From contig NZ_CP118611.1 in assembly GCF_028993555.1 (NCBI RefSeq), positions 1,544,001 through 1,608,000 of the forward strand: a stretch of DNA of 64,000 nucleotides. Direction: 5' to 3'. The notes beneath the pieces are model-generated. The model made no database searches, was not told the origin of the DNA, and saw nothing but the letters and a program-made list of their open reading frames with translations. The DNA comes from Ensifer adhaerens. GTDB taxonomy: Bacteria > Pseudomonadota > Alphaproteobacteria > Rhizobiales > Rhizobiaceae. Below, piece after piece: positions 25,413 to 34,580 of the stretch; position 1 is the stretch's first letter; every line of letters starts with the position of its first letter. The translations under genes and the position numbers were made by a program.

Positions 25413-26015
25413 GTGATCGGAAAGCGTCAGACGAAGAAGGAAGACCTGAAGGCAAGGCTGATTGTCGCCTGCACGGAACTCATGCGCGAACAGGGGCTGA
25501 AGAACCTGCGCGCGCGCGATATCGCCGAACGCGCCGGCGCCGCGCTCGGCGGTCTCTACACGGTCTTCGATGATCTCGACGAGTTGGTTCTCCACGTCAA
25601 TTCGGGGACGTTGAAACAGTTGGAGACCGCGCTCAACGCCGCGATCTCGCCGTCAGCCGCCATTGGGGAGACTTTCCTCAGCCTGTCCCTCGCATACATG
25701 CGTTTCGCGCTTGCCGAGCGCAACCTGTGGTCCGCGCTTTTCGAACACAGAATGCCCGAGGGTGTCTCCGTTCCGGAGTGGCACCTTGCCGAACACACCT
25801 TCCTGATCGGGCTCATTGCAGTCCCACTCGCGCGGCATATGCCCAATGCTTCTCACCAGGACGTGGCAATTCGTGCGCGCACATTCTTCGCGGCCGTCCA
25901 TGGCGTGATCTCTCTCAGCCTTGAAGGACGGTTTGTCGGAATAACGCCCGAAGTGCTTGAGCGCGAGATCACAGCGCTCGCCGGAATTCTCGCCGGGAGT
26001 TTTACCGTGGAATGA
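25413..26015 (+). CDS. TetR-family transcriptional regulator of the pspA-yiaA-aas operon
   Basis: The 200-residue protein has an N-terminal TetR helix-turn-helix (LRARDIAERAGAALGGLYTVFDDLDEL) and a mixed C-terminal ligand domain with WHG-like features (RNLWSALFEHRMP). GTG at 25413 is chosen because GAGG stands 6 bp before it. The ATG at 25401 has no ribosome-binding site and nearly abuts the third operator. The divergent layout and triple operator imply repression of both itself and pspA; an acyl or membrane-lipid ligand is a guess from the Aas neighbour. Confidence 0.88.
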   Translation: MIGKRQTKKEDLKARLIVACTELMREQGLKNLRARDIAERAGAALGGLYTVFDDLDELVLHVNSGTLKQLETALNAAISPSAAIGETFLSLSLAYMRFALAERNLWSALFEHRMPEGVSVPEWHLAEHTFLIGLIAVPLARHMPNASHQDVAIRARTFFAAVHGVISLSLEGRFVGITPEVLEREITALAGILAGSFTVE

Positions 26016-26624
26016 TCATCCACCGTTGCGAGCATCCGTTCGACGCGCGCCCCTGCGGGGGAGTTCCCCTGGGAACGGTCGATCCAGACAGGTCGCCTAG
26101 AATGCTACAAAATCTCGTTGGCTCATGGAGGATTTCGATGCCCACTTCATGCTGCAAAGGTTCCCTTCGCATATGCGATAAAAGCGGCCCCCAGCCCCTT
26201 CGTCCGCCTCGGCTTTTCCGTGCCGCCAATGACAATCGGGACGGTGTCGATCGCTCATTTGCTGTCGATCCCGGGAACGTCACCGCATCCCTCCCCCGCG
26301 CGCGAGTGCCGGCGATCGAAATCGGGTCGGCGCTATCCATGCTGGGTTTGGTGGTCCTCGCCACGCATATCGAAGTAGAGGCGATTGCCGGGACGTTGTT
26401 TCAGGCTCTCGACGCGCTGCTCCTCGAGGCGTCATCAATCCTCTGGTGACCCTTCCCCGGATGCGGGGTTCTCCCGCGGTGGCGCCGCGGACCGCCCGGC
26501 GAGGCGGGACAGCAGCCTGCGAAAGACGTCTTCTATCAAGAGCGCCAAATCGTGCGGCTCATCGGGGTCCGCACGATCCGACTGCACCGCCATGTAGCCA
26601 ATGCCCCGTGGCATCTTCACATCC
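26016..26624. other. Mostly non-coding region, one possible small ORF
   Basis: This 609-bp stretch lies downstream of tetR and of the convergent GMC gene. A plus-strand reading frame (26012-26449) is open but has no recognisable domain or ribosome-binding site. A 59-codon minus-strand frame at 26435-26614 is listed separately. Otherwise I see nothing. Confidence 0.45.
26435..26614 (-). CDS. Possible small protein downstream of the GMC oxidase gene
   Basis: A 59-codon frame starts 10 bp after the stop of the GMC gene and reads MPRGIGYMAVQSDRADPDE, then an amphipathic stretch (LALLIEDVFRRLLSRL), then a proline-rich end. A GTGAGGATGTGAAG sequence precedes the ATG. No homologue is recognised. 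It may be a real last gene of the operon or chance. Confidence 0.3.
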   Translation of the reverse strand: MPRGIGYMAVQSDRADPDEPHDLALLIEDVFRRLLSRLAGRSAAPPRENPASGEGSPED

Positions 26625-28310
26625 TCACTGCCGAAGGACGCGCACCGGCGTGCCGCTGCGCTGGGTGATGCCGACGCCGGAGGCAACGCCGACTTCCGCG
26701 TTGGAGGCAGCAAGCAGTGGCTTGCCGCGCACCATGTCGGATGCGCGTTCGGCAAGCATGATCGTCGGCGCGTTGAGGTTGGCGTTCGGCTCCGATGGAA
26801 AGACCGAACTGTCGATAACCCGCAATCCTTCGATGCCGCGCACCTTCAGTTCACTGTCGACGACCGCCATTGCATCCTCGCCCATGCGGCAGGAGCCGCA
26901 GGGATGGTAGGTACTTTCCATGGTCTCGCGCACCCAGGCATCGATCTCGTCATTGCTGAGAACGTCTTTGCCCGGAGCCATTTCCTCGCCGCGGAAACGG
27001 TCAAAGGCCGGCTGGCCGATGATCTCGCGCGTGAGCCGCAGACAACGTCGAAAGCCCTCGCGGTCCTCCTCGCGGTCGAGATAGTTGAACAGGATATCAG
27101 GCTGCTCATGGGCTTCCGGAGAGCGTAGCCGGACATAGCCCCGGCTCTTCGGCTTGTTCGGGCCCGTCAGCACCATGAAGCCATGGCCATCGAGCGGCTT
27201 CTTGCCATCGTAACGCATGGCGGCCGGGAGGAAATGGAACTGGATGTCCGGCCACTGCAGTGATGCGTCGGAGCGGATGAAGCCGCCACTTTCGAAATGG
27301 TTGGAGACAGAAAGCCCCTTCTTGAACAGGAGCCATTCCGCGCCGATCAGGGCCTTGCTCACAAGCCCCATCTTGCCGTTGAGCGTAATCGGCTCCTTGC
27401 AGGCATATTGGATATAGACCTCGGAATGATCCTGCAGGTTCTCGCCGACGCCCGGCAGATCGTGCAGAACGGTGACGCCTGCCCGCTGCAACACCGCCGC
27501 CGGACCAATGCCGGAGCGCTGCAGCAAGTGCGGCGATCCGATCGGGCCCGAGGAGATAAGCACTTCGCGGTTGGCGCGGGCAACATGACGCTCGCCACCA
27601 AGCTCGTATTCGACGCCGACGGCGCGCTTGCCCTCGACAAGTACACGCCGCGTCATCGCATGGGTAATCACCGTGAGGTTCGGCCTGTCCATCGCCGGCT
27701 TCAGGTAGGCATTGGCCGTCGACCAGCGTACACCGTCCTTAACGGTCATGTGCATCGGCCCGAAGCCCTCCTGCATGTAGCCGTTCGGGTCTTCGGTGGT
27801 GATGTAGCCCGCTTCGCGGCCGGCATCGACAAAAGCACCATAGAGCGGGTTCTTCATCTTGTTGCCGGCGTTGGTGGCAAGCGGCCCGGAGGCGCCGCGA
27901 TAACTGTCGCCTCCGTCCTGCCAGCTTTCGGCACGCTGGAAATAGGGCAGGCAATTGGCGTAGCGCCAGCCGCGCGCGCCGAGTTCCTCCCACTCGTCGA
28001 AGTCGCGGGCATGGCCGCGCATGTAGACGAGCCCGTTGATCGAAGACGAGCCGCCAATGACCTTGCCGCGCGGGCAATGCACCCGCCGGCCGCCGAGTCC
28101 AGGCTCCGGCAAGGTCATGTATTTCCAGTTGTACTTCGTGCCGTTCATCGGGATCGAGAGCGCGGTCGGCATCTGGATGAAGATCGACTTGTCGCTGCCG
28201 CCGAATTCGAGCACGAGCACCCTGGAAGATGGATCCTCCGACAAGCGGTTGGCAAGCACGCAGCCGGCAGATCCTGCGCCGATGATGACGTAGTCGTAGG
28301 TATCGCTCAT
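26625..28310 (-). CDS. GMC-family oxidoreductase (choline dehydrogenase-like)
   Basis: The 561-residue FAD enzyme has an N-terminal dinucleotide fold ([17 protein letters not shown]), the GMC signature [20 protein letters not shown], and C-terminal active-site His in [12 protein letters not shown] with a downstream [11 protein letters not shown]. The family oxidises alcohols to aldehydes; choline is the best-known substrate but the name is generic. It is the last main gene of a minus-strand operon with an NCS1 permease, deacetylase, two SDRs and a ureohydrolase, so its substrate is probably an alcohol of a nitrogenous compound. Confidence 0.85.
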   Translation of the reverse strand: MSDTYDYVIIGAGSAGCVLANRLSEDPSSRVLVLEFGGSDKSIFIQMPTALSIPMNGTKYNWKYMTLPEPGLGGRRVHCPRGKVIGGSSSINGLVYMRGHARDFDEWEELGARGWRYANCLPYFQRAESWQDGGDSYRGASGPLATNAGNKMKNPLYGAFVDAGREAGYITTEDPNGYMQEGFGPMHMTVKDGVRWSTANAYLKPAMDRPNLTVITHAMTRRVLVEGKRAVGVEYELGGERHVARANREVLISSGPIGSPHLLQRSGIGPAAVLQRAGVTVLHDLPGVGENLQDHSEVYIQYACKEPITLNGKMGLVSKALIGAEWLLFKKGLSVSNHFESGGFIRSDASLQWPDIQFHFLPAAMRYDGKKPLDGHGFMVLTGPNKPKSRGYVRLRSPEAHEQPDILFNYLDREEDREGFRRCLRLTREIIGQPAFDRFRGEEMAPGKDVLSNDEIDAWVRETMESTYHPCGSCRMGEDAMAVVDSELKVRGIEGLRVIDSSVFPSEPNANLNAPTIMLAERASDMVRGKPLLAASNAEVGVASGVGITQRSGTPVRVLRQ

Positions 28311-28327
28311 GGTCGTCTTCTCCGGTG

Positions 28328-29791
28328 TCACGGGTATTGGCCCCAGCCGCGGCCACGGGCAAAGAGCCGGGTCAGGACGTAGTGGACAGCGCCCGCGGCA
28401 AGGCACGAAGGCACGGAGGCGGTCAGGTATTTGAAGGCAGGCAAGCTTGCGAGCGTCTGCGGATTGAAGACGGCGACATAGACGATGAAGCCGACGGCAA
28501 GGGCAAAGAGCCCGATGGGGTTGAAGCCGCCCCAGAAGCGGTAGGGCCCGTTCTCCTGTGGGGCATGCAGGCTGCGCATGTCGAGCTTCTGGCGACGCAG
28601 GAAGAAGTAGTCGGCAATGCCAATGCCGGCGAGCGCGGAGTTCAGCGCCGAGGTCCAGACCAGGAAGATAAAGAAGCCGTCGTACATCTGCGGGTAGAAG
28701 ATCACGAGCCCGAACGGGATGAGGCAGAAGAGGAACAGGATCGTGCCCCAGGAGATCGCGCGCACCGACGCCGTGCCGACCTGCCGGAGGCCGACGATCG
28801 AGGTGTAGAGGATGTTCGCCATCGAGGTCATGTTGGCAAAGGCGACGAAGAGCAGCGCGACGATACCGATGATCGGGCCCGCGATCTTGGTCATCCAGAT
28901 CGTCGGATCGCTCTCGCCGAGTGCGACCGCCGCAAGCAGGCCGACGATTTCGCCGAGGGCGGCCGCTCCGAAGATGCCGAGCACATTCGGCCAGAAGGCG
29001 GTCCGCTCGTTCTTCGTCAGCCGCGCCAGATTGCCGATATAGGGCCACCAGGAGAAGCCAGCGGCGAGGTTGACCTCGACGGCGACGATGAAGTTCAGCG
29101 TCTTGTCTTCGAACGGCGGAGCGAGCGCGGGAAGTGCCAGCAGTTCGCCAATCGAATGATGGCTGAGGATGAGATAGAGCATGGCGACCATCAGCAGCAC
29201 CAGCGCCGGCGACACGACCATGTTGAAGAACTTGATCGAAGTCGGCCCCTTGGCGACGATGAACCAGGTGAGCAGGATCGCGCCGATCGCCGCGATGATC
29301 ATCTTGATGCCGGTCGGATTGGCCGCCTCGCCGGCGCTCAGCGCCATCAGTCCGTCGATCGAGCGGCCGAACATCATGGCGAGAACAGCAAGCCAGCCCA
29401 TGGTCAGTACGACCACGGCCAGCACATAGACGACGCGGCTGCCGTTGTAGCCGAACTGGCTGCGCAGCGCGACGAACTGCTCGACACCATAGCGGCCGGT
29501 CATGGTGGTGGTGGCCAGCGCCGTCAGCACGACGCCGACGATGTTGCCAATGATGATGGCGGCAATCCCCTCCTTCGGGCCGACAAAGAGACCGACGGAG
29601 CCGCCGATGAGAAAGGCCCAGGTGGCGATCGCCAGCGCCGAGTTGGCATAGGTGAACTCCCAGAAGCCCCAGAGCCGTTCGGACGGCAGCAGCGGCGCAT
29701 CGCCGCGCTCGGCGGCAGCGCGATTGCGGGCGGCCACCTCCTGCTCGGTCTTCAACGTGGAGAGATGTTCGTGCGCGACGTGATCGGTCAT
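28328..29791 (-). CDS. NCS1-family permease (purine/cytosine/allantoin type)
   Basis: The 487-residue protein has about twelve membrane helices. The N-terminal [29 protein letters not shown] and the [16 protein letters not shown] region match nucleobase:cation symporter-1 transporters, which import purines, pyrimidines, hydantoins or allantoin with a cation. Specificity cannot be read. It overlaps nothing but is 1 bp from a 56-residue membrane protein gene upstream and 17 bp from the GMC gene downstream, so all are probably one transcript. Confidence 0.88.
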   Translation of the reverse strand: MTDHVAHEHLSTLKTEQEVAARNRAAAERGDAPLLPSERLWGFWEFTYANSALAIATWAFLIGGSVGLFVGPKEGIAAIIIGNIVGVVLTALATTTMTGRYGVEQFVALRSQFGYNGSRVVYVLAVVVLTMGWLAVLAMMFGRSIDGLMALSAGEAANPTGIKMIIAAIGAILLTWFIVAKGPTSIKFFNMVVSPALVLLMVAMLYLILSHHSIGELLALPALAPPFEDKTLNFIVAVEVNLAAGFSWWPYIGNLARLTKNERTAFWPNVLGIFGAAALGEIVGLLAAVALGESDPTIWMTKIAGPIIGIVALLFVAFANMTSMANILYTSIVGLRQVGTASVRAISWGTILFLFCLIPFGLVIFYPQMYDGFFIFLVWTSALNSALAGIGIADYFFLRRQKLDMRSLHAPQENGPYRFWGGFNPIGLFALAVGFIVYVAVFNPQTLASLPAFKYLTASVPSCLAAGAVHYVLTRLFARGRGWGQYP

Positions 29792-29792
29792 C

Positions 29793-29963
29793 TCACGCCC
29801 CCCAGAGCCAGAAGCCGACGACGAGCACGAGCGTCAGCACGGTCATGCCGGTGTAGTCGAGCTTGGTCATCGTGCCTTCGAAACGATCTCCCGCCTCGAT
29901 GTCCTCATAGATGCGGGCGCGCCGCGTCAGTTCCTGTTGCCAGGCGATATCGTTGTTTTCCAT
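29793..29963 (-). CDS. Small single-pass membrane protein next to the NCS1 permease
   Basis: The 56-residue product begins MENNDIAWQQELTRRARIYE, is charged for about 38 residues and ends in one hydrophobic helix (TGMTVLTLVLVVGFWLWGA). AAAGGGGAACGACG precedes the ATG at 29963. It ends 1 bp before the permease gene. The arrangement resembles small companion subunits of secondary transporters, but no family is recognised and this is inference. Confidence 0.7.
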   Translation of the reverse strand: MENNDIAWQQELTRRARIYEDIEAGDRFEGTMTKLDYTGMTVLTLVLVVGFWLWGA

Positions 29964-30065
29964 CGTCGTTCCCCTTTTCGCGTCGCGCCTTCTGGCGTCT
30001 TTCCGCGAAGACATTTGCGGCTCCATCAGCCGCCGATTTGCCGAAGCGGCAAAGCCGCCTGCGGC

Positions 30066-30956
30066 CTACCGAACCCGCACGGGCTCGGAATAGAAGGGCA
30101 GCCGGTCGATCCTCGGGGACCACCTGCCATTGTCGACCACGCGCCGCACATGGGCGGCGATCTCCTCCATCGGCGCGAACCAGACGTCGCCGCGCGTAAG
30201 GACCTGTTCGAGAAAACGGTGCACGACCTCCCAGCGGGCGAGCCTGCCGGTGGCGAACGGATGCACGACCGGGACCCAAAGGGCGCCGTGGCGATAGGCC
30301 GCCTCGAACTCCTGCGCGAAGGCGGCGAAGCCCTGTTCCGGCGCACGGATCGGCATCATGTAATCGAGGTCCATCGACTGGACATATTGCGGCCAGTCGT
30401 CGAGGCCCCAGTGCGACGGCAGTTCGACGAGGCGGCCGGCATCGCATTGCAAGAGGTAGGGAATATCGTCGCCCATCAGCGAGGCGTCGTAGTCAAAGCC
30501 ACGAGACACCAGGAGATCGGCGGAGCGATGGGAGAAATTGTAGAGCGGCGCGCGCCAGCCGCGCGGGCGCTTGCCGCTTGCCCGCATAATCACCTCAATG
30601 CCGCGGTCAAGCCAGTAGGCCTCGTCGTCATCGCCGAGCTCTCGCGGATGCTCGTGCAGAAAGCCGTGATGCGCCAGTTCATGGCCGCCTTCGAGGATCG
30701 CTTCGATCGCCTGCGGATACTGCTCGATGCACCAGGCGGGCACGAAGAAGGTCTGCCGGATGCCCAGTTTCCGATAGCTTTCGACGATGCGCGGGATCGC
30801 CACCTTCGGGCCGTATTGCAACATCGAGATCGCCGAGACACGGCTGTGGCCATCCTTTGGGTGAGCGATATGGATGAGGCTGTCGGCATCCATGTCGAAG
30901 GTGATGGAGGCAGCGCATTTGGCACCATTCGGCCAGGGGATGGGGTTGCGGATCAT
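30066..30956 (-). CDS. Polysaccharide deacetylase-family (NodB-type) hydrolase
   Basis: The 296-residue protein has the NodB metal site: TFDMDADSL with two aspartates, and the H-x3-H motif in GHELAHHGFLHEH. Members of this subfamily include PuuE-type allantoinases and peptidoglycan or chitin deacetylases. The ureohydrolase and NCS1 genes nearby favour an amide- or ureide-cleaving role over a polysaccharide one (inference). No signal peptide is seen, so it acts in the cytoplasm. Its ATG overlaps the SDR stop (ATGA). Confidence 0.85.
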   Translation of the reverse strand: MIRNPIPWPNGAKCAASITFDMDADSLIHIAHPKDGHSRVSAISMLQYGPKVAIPRIVESYRKLGIRQTFFVPAWCIEQYPQAIEAILEGGHELAHHGFLHEHPRELGDDDEAYWLDRGIEVIMRASGKRPRGWRAPLYNFSHRSADLLVSRGFDYDASLMGDDIPYLLQCDAGRLVELPSHWGLDDWPQYVQSMDLDYMMPIRAPEQGFAAFAQEFEAAYRHGALWVPVVHPFATGRLARWEVVHRFLEQVLTRGDVWFAPMEEIAAHVRRVVDNGRWSPRIDRLPFYSEPVRVR

Positions 30957-31690
30957 GGCATGATGCTCCCGCCGTTGCTGCCGATCCCCTGCCCGGTGAA
31001 GTAGCGGCCGCCGGAACCGGCAAGGAACAGCGCCAGTTCCCCGATCTCCTCGGGCTTGCCGAAGCGGGCAAGCGGGATCGCCAATTCCTTGGCGCGCCAC
31101 TCAGCGCTCATATGGGCCGCGCCGAGCATCTCCGTATCGATCGGGCCCGGGCAGATGGCGTTGACCAGCACGCGCGGCGCGAATTCCTTGGCCCAGGAGC
31201 GGACGAGACCAAGCACGCCGTGCTTCGAAGCGACATAGGGCGAAAAGGTCTCGCGGCCGTAATAGGCCATGTCGGAGGCGATCATGATGAGCCGTGCCGG
31301 CGCCTCGGCCGTTCCCTCCATCAAGCCCAGCGCCATCTTGCCGACGAGGAAGCTGCCGCGCAGATTGATGGCAATCACCCGGTCGAAATCGGCGGCGGGG
31401 GTTTCCAGCAGCGGCGCTTCATGAATGACGCCAGCGCAATGGACGACGATATCCAGTCCGCCGAAGGCCTGGCGTACCGCATCGCCCATTGCGGCGACCG
31501 AAGCTTCGTCGGAGACATCGCAGGCAAGCGTCAGGATCTCTGAAGCCCCTGCCCGCGTTACGGCATCGGCTGTCTCGTCCGGTCGGCGAATATCGGCAAG
31601 CGCGACGCGGGCCCCCGTTGCGGCAAAGGCCAGGGCGCAGGCAGCGCCGATACCACGATAGGCGCCAGTGATGAGAACACGCGCGCTCAT
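30953..31690 (-). CDS. SDR-family oxidoreductase
   Basis: The 245-residue protein has the NAD(P) motif TGAYRGIG (residues 8-15), a CAGV segment and the catalytic YVASK in SPYVASKHGVLG. The family interconverts alcohols and ketones or aldehydes. It overlaps the deacetylase gene downstream and another SDR gene upstream by 4 bp each, so the three are translationally coupled within the catabolic operon. Confidence 0.88.
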   Translation of the reverse strand: MSARVLITGAYRGIGAACALAFAATGARVALADIRRPDETADAVTRAGASEILTLACDVSDEASVAAMGDAVRQAFGGLDIVVHCAGVIHEAPLLETPAADFDRVIAINLRGSFLVGKMALGLMEGTAEAPARLIMIASDMAYYGRETFSPYVASKHGVLGLVRSWAKEFAPRVLVNAICPGPIDTEMLGAAHMSAEWRAKELAIPLARFGKPEEIGELALFLAGSGGRYFTGQGIGSNGGSIMP

Positions 31691-32469
31691 GCCATCACCT
31701 CGCCGCGGTCGAGCATCAGCGCCTGGCCGGTCATGTCCTTGGCGCCGTCGGAGGCGAGGAAAAGGTAGGGAGCGGCCAGATCCTCAGGTTCCAGCAATCC
31801 TGGCAGAACCTGTGCCCCGACGATCTCGGCCAGCAGATCCTCCTCACTGCGGCCGGTGCGCAACGACATGTTCTTGAGCGACAGCATCGCCGCTTCGGTG
31901 CGCACCCAGCCGGGGCAGACGGCATTGACGCGGATGCCCCTGCCCCCAAGTTCTTTCGCCATCACCCGGGTGAAACCGAGATTGGCGTGCTTGGAGGCGA
32001 TGTAGGCGGAGAACTCCGGCACCGCGACACGGCTCCAGATCGACGCCGTGACGACGATGCGGCCGCCCTTGCGCATGTGTGGCAGCGCATGGCGGGTCAC
32101 GTAGAACGTGCCGTTGGTGTTGATGTCGGTGATGCGGCGGAACGTGTCCTCGACGCCGTCGTCTTCGTCGGTCACCGGCGTTATGCGCTCAAGCCCGGCA
32201 TTGTTGACAAGCACGTCGATGCGGCCGAGCGGCGCAAGCGTCGCCTTCACCGAGGCGCTGTCGGTGATATCGCATTCGAGGCCTGCGATCTTGCGGCCGA
32301 AACGCGCCGACATCTCGTGGGCGGCCTCGTGGATACCACGACCGGAGGACAGGATCGTCACCTCGGCCCCGGCGGCGGCAAAGCCTTCCGCCACCGCCCG
32401 GCCGATGCCGCGGCTCGCACCGGTCACCAGTACATGTTCGCCGGAGAAGTCGTAAGCGATGCGCCCCAT
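31687..32469 (-). CDS. SDR-family oxidoreductase
   Basis: The 260-residue protein has TGASRGIG (about residues 17-24), NNAG and the catalytic YIASK in SAYIASKHANLG. It is clearly distinct from the neighbouring SDR. It lies 3 bp after the agmatinase-family gene and overlaps the next SDR by 4 bp. Two consecutive SDRs suggest sequential oxidation or epimerisation of one substrate. Confidence 0.88.
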   Translation of the reverse strand: MGRIAYDFSGEHVLVTGASRGIGRAVAEGFAAAGAEVTILSSGRGIHEAAHEMSARFGRKIAGLECDITDSASVKATLAPLGRIDVLVNNAGLERITPVTDEDDGVEDTFRRITDINTNGTFYVTRHALPHMRKGGRIVVTASIWSRVAVPEFSAYIASKHANLGFTRVMAKELGGRGIRVNAVCPGWVRTEAAMLSLKNMSLRTGRSEEDLLAEIVGAQVLPGLLEPEDLAAPYLFLASDGAKDMTGQALMLDRGEVMA

Positions 32470-32472
32470 GGC

Positions 32473-33444
32473 TCAGCCTCTTTTCGCATGCATGACGCGC
32501 CCGATGAGGTTCATCAGCACCTGGGCGGCGAGGATCGAGGTCGAGCCGGAATGATCGTAGTCCGGCGCGACTTCGACCAGATCGATGCCGACGATCGTGC
32601 CGCGTTTGGCAAGGATCGAGAGGATCTCCAGCACCTCGTAATAGATGAAGCCGCCATGCGATGGCGTGCCGGTGCCCGGCGCGATCGAGGGGTCGAAGCC
32701 GTCGATGTCGATGGTGACATAGTAGCGGGCGCCGGCCGGAACCCGGGCAGCGACAGCCTCTGTGCCGAGCGCCCGGATCTGGCGCACCGACAGGATATCC
32801 GAGCCCATCTTGCGGGCATCCTCGTAGCCTTCCTTGGCGGTCGAGGAGACGTTGCGGATGCCGAACTGCGACAGACCGGAGACATAGGGCTTTTCAGCGG
32901 CGCGGCGCATGGGGTTGCCATGGCCGTAGCGCACCCCATGGCGCTCGTCGACGAAATCGAGATGCGCGTCGATCTGAACGATATGGATCGGGCCATTCTC
33001 GGCGCAGTTTTCAGCAAAGGCGTTGACGCAGGGAATGTTGACCGAGTGGTCGCCGCCGAGCACCACTGGCAAGGCACCAGCGGCGAGGATCTTGCGCACG
33101 CCGAATTCGATGTTGGCGTGGCTCTTCATCGTGTCGGTGTGGACGATGTCTGCATCACCGATATCGACGATCGAGACCTTGTCGCTCGGCAGGTAGGTGA
33201 CGTCGTCCTCGTGGTCATAGGCGCCGCCGTGCCCGAAGGAAAACAGCGTGGACGCCTCGCGGATGGCGCGCGGACCGAAGCGGGTGCCAGCGCGCCATTG
33301 CGTGCCGCAGTCGAACGGCGCACCAAGGACCGCCACATCCGCATCGATTGCATCCCAATCCGGCTGATAGGGATATTTGCCGAAGGTGCAGATGCCGACG
33401 AACGGCAGGTTCAGCCGTCCGGTTTCATAGGAATTACCCGCCAT
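32473..33444 (-). CDS. Agmatinase/ureohydrolase-family enzyme
   Basis: The 323-residue protein has the three manganese-site motifs of arginase-family enzymes: GGDHSVN, DAHLDF and DIDGFDP. The family hydrolyses guanidino groups, releasing urea (agmatine, guanidinobutyrate, guanidinopropionate) or related bonds such as formimidoyl groups. The exact substrate is uncertain. It is the first gene of the operon and is divergent from a LysR regulator 93 bp away. Confidence 0.88.
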   Translation of the reverse strand: MAGNSYETGRLNLPFVGICTFGKYPYQPDWDAIDADVAVLGAPFDCGTQWRAGTRFGPRAIREASTLFSFGHGGAYDHEDDVTYLPSDKVSIVDIGDADIVHTDTMKSHANIEFGVRKILAAGALPVVLGGDHSVNIPCVNAFAENCAENGPIHIVQIDAHLDFVDERHGVRYGHGNPMRRAAEKPYVSGLSQFGIRNVSSTAKEGYEDARKMGSDILSVRQIRALGTEAVAARVPAGARYYVTIDIDGFDPSIAPGTGTPSHGGFIYYEVLEILSILAKRGTIVGIDLVEVAPDYDHSGSTSILAAQVLMNLIGRVMHAKRG

Positions 33445-33537
33445 GTTTCTCCTCCTCAGGATGAAGGGAGTGTGACGGAAGGCCGATACGCTTAAAAATA
33501 TCTATGATTTGATGTTTAGTTGTGACTTAATCAATGA

Positions 33538-34467
33538 ATGATCAACAAGGTTCGCCACCGCATTCTCAATCTGTCGCTCGGCGACGCGGAGCTCAGACTG
33601 CTGCGTGTGTTCGCCTCCGTCGTACAGCATGGCGGCTTCTCGGCCGCCCAGACGGCGCTCGGGATGACACAGGCGACGATCTCTACCCACATGCGCCATC
33701 TTGAGGAGCGGCTGGGACTACGCCTCTGCAGCCGCGGACGCAGCGGCTTCCTGCTGACCGACGAAGGGCGTCTCGTCTACGAGGCGACGCTTGATCTCTT
33801 CAGTTCGCTGGAGAATTTCCAGAGCCGTGTCGGCGAGGCGCAAGGGGAACTCACCGGCAGCCTGACCTTCGGTACCGTGGATGCGATGATTACCAATCGA
33901 GATCTCGATCTCCAGGGCGCGCTTGCCGCCTTCCACCGCCAGGCGCCACGCGTCCATCTCGAAATCGACGTCGCCGCCCCACAGGTCCTGCATCAAGGGC
34001 TCCTGAACGGCGGCTACCAGATCGTACTGATGCCGACGGTCGGCAGCGTCACGCCGCATTTCCGGACTCGACCGGTATTTTCCGAGGTGCAGAAACTCTA
34101 TTGCGCCGAAGGTCACCCGCTGTTCGAGACGCCCGACGAGGCCATCACCGACGAACTCCTGGAGGCGCAGTCCTTCGCCGGCCGGACCTACATGCTCACC
34201 GAGACGATTTGCGGCGTCAATTTCCATTGGGCGGCCGCAACGCCACATATGGAGGGCACGCTGCTGCTTCTGCTTTCGGGCGCCTATATCGGCTTCCTTC
34301 CGGACCACTATGCCGACGAATGGGTGCGCAACGGCCGGCTGCGGCTGCTCGCGCCCGACCGCATGAGCTTCGAGGACATGTTTCACATCGCCCATCCCCG
34401 CAACAAGCCGTCCCGCGCCGCCGAAACGCTTGCCCAGGCGATCATCGCAAGCGCGCGCCCCGCATGA
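33538..34467 (+). CDS. LysR-family transcriptional regulator
   Basis: The 309-residue protein has a LysR helix-turn-helix (GGFSAAQTALGMTQATISTHM, about residues 32-52) and an effector domain with an unusually histidine-rich middle. The ATG at 33538 lacks a strong ribosome-binding site; the true start may be a little downstream. It is divergent from the seven-gene catabolic operon and is its likely regulator. Confidence 0.9.
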   Translation: MINKVRHRILNLSLGDAELRLLRVFASVVQHGGFSAAQTALGMTQATISTHMRHLEERLGLRLCSRGRSGFLLTDEGRLVYEATLDLFSSLENFQSRVGEAQGELTGSLTFGTVDAMITNRDLDLQGALAAFHRQAPRVHLEIDVAAPQVLHQGLLNGGYQIVLMPTVGSVTPHFRTRPVFSEVQKLYCAEGHPLFETPDEAITDELLEAQSFAGRTYMLTETICGVNFHWAAATPHMEGTLLLLLSGAYIGFLPDHYADEWVRNGRLRLLAPDRMSFEDMFHIAHPRNKPSRAAETLAQAIIASARPA

Positions 34468-34580
34468 GTTTTTGCGGTCTCTTAAACATCGCCAGAGGAC
34501 CGGCTTGGCTCCGCGCTCCGGCATGAACGATCCTTCGCGCACCTGGCTCCGCCGTCGATGTCACCGGCGCCAGTGACCGA

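Noticed and set aside
26016..26449. 145-codon plus-strand frame after tetR
   Set aside because: There is no domain, no ribosome-binding site and an atypical composition; it is probably chance.
28325..30199. 624-codon open frame on the plus strand
   Set aside because: It is antisense to the NCS1 permease and its small neighbour; the product is a charged artefact of GC-rich third positions.
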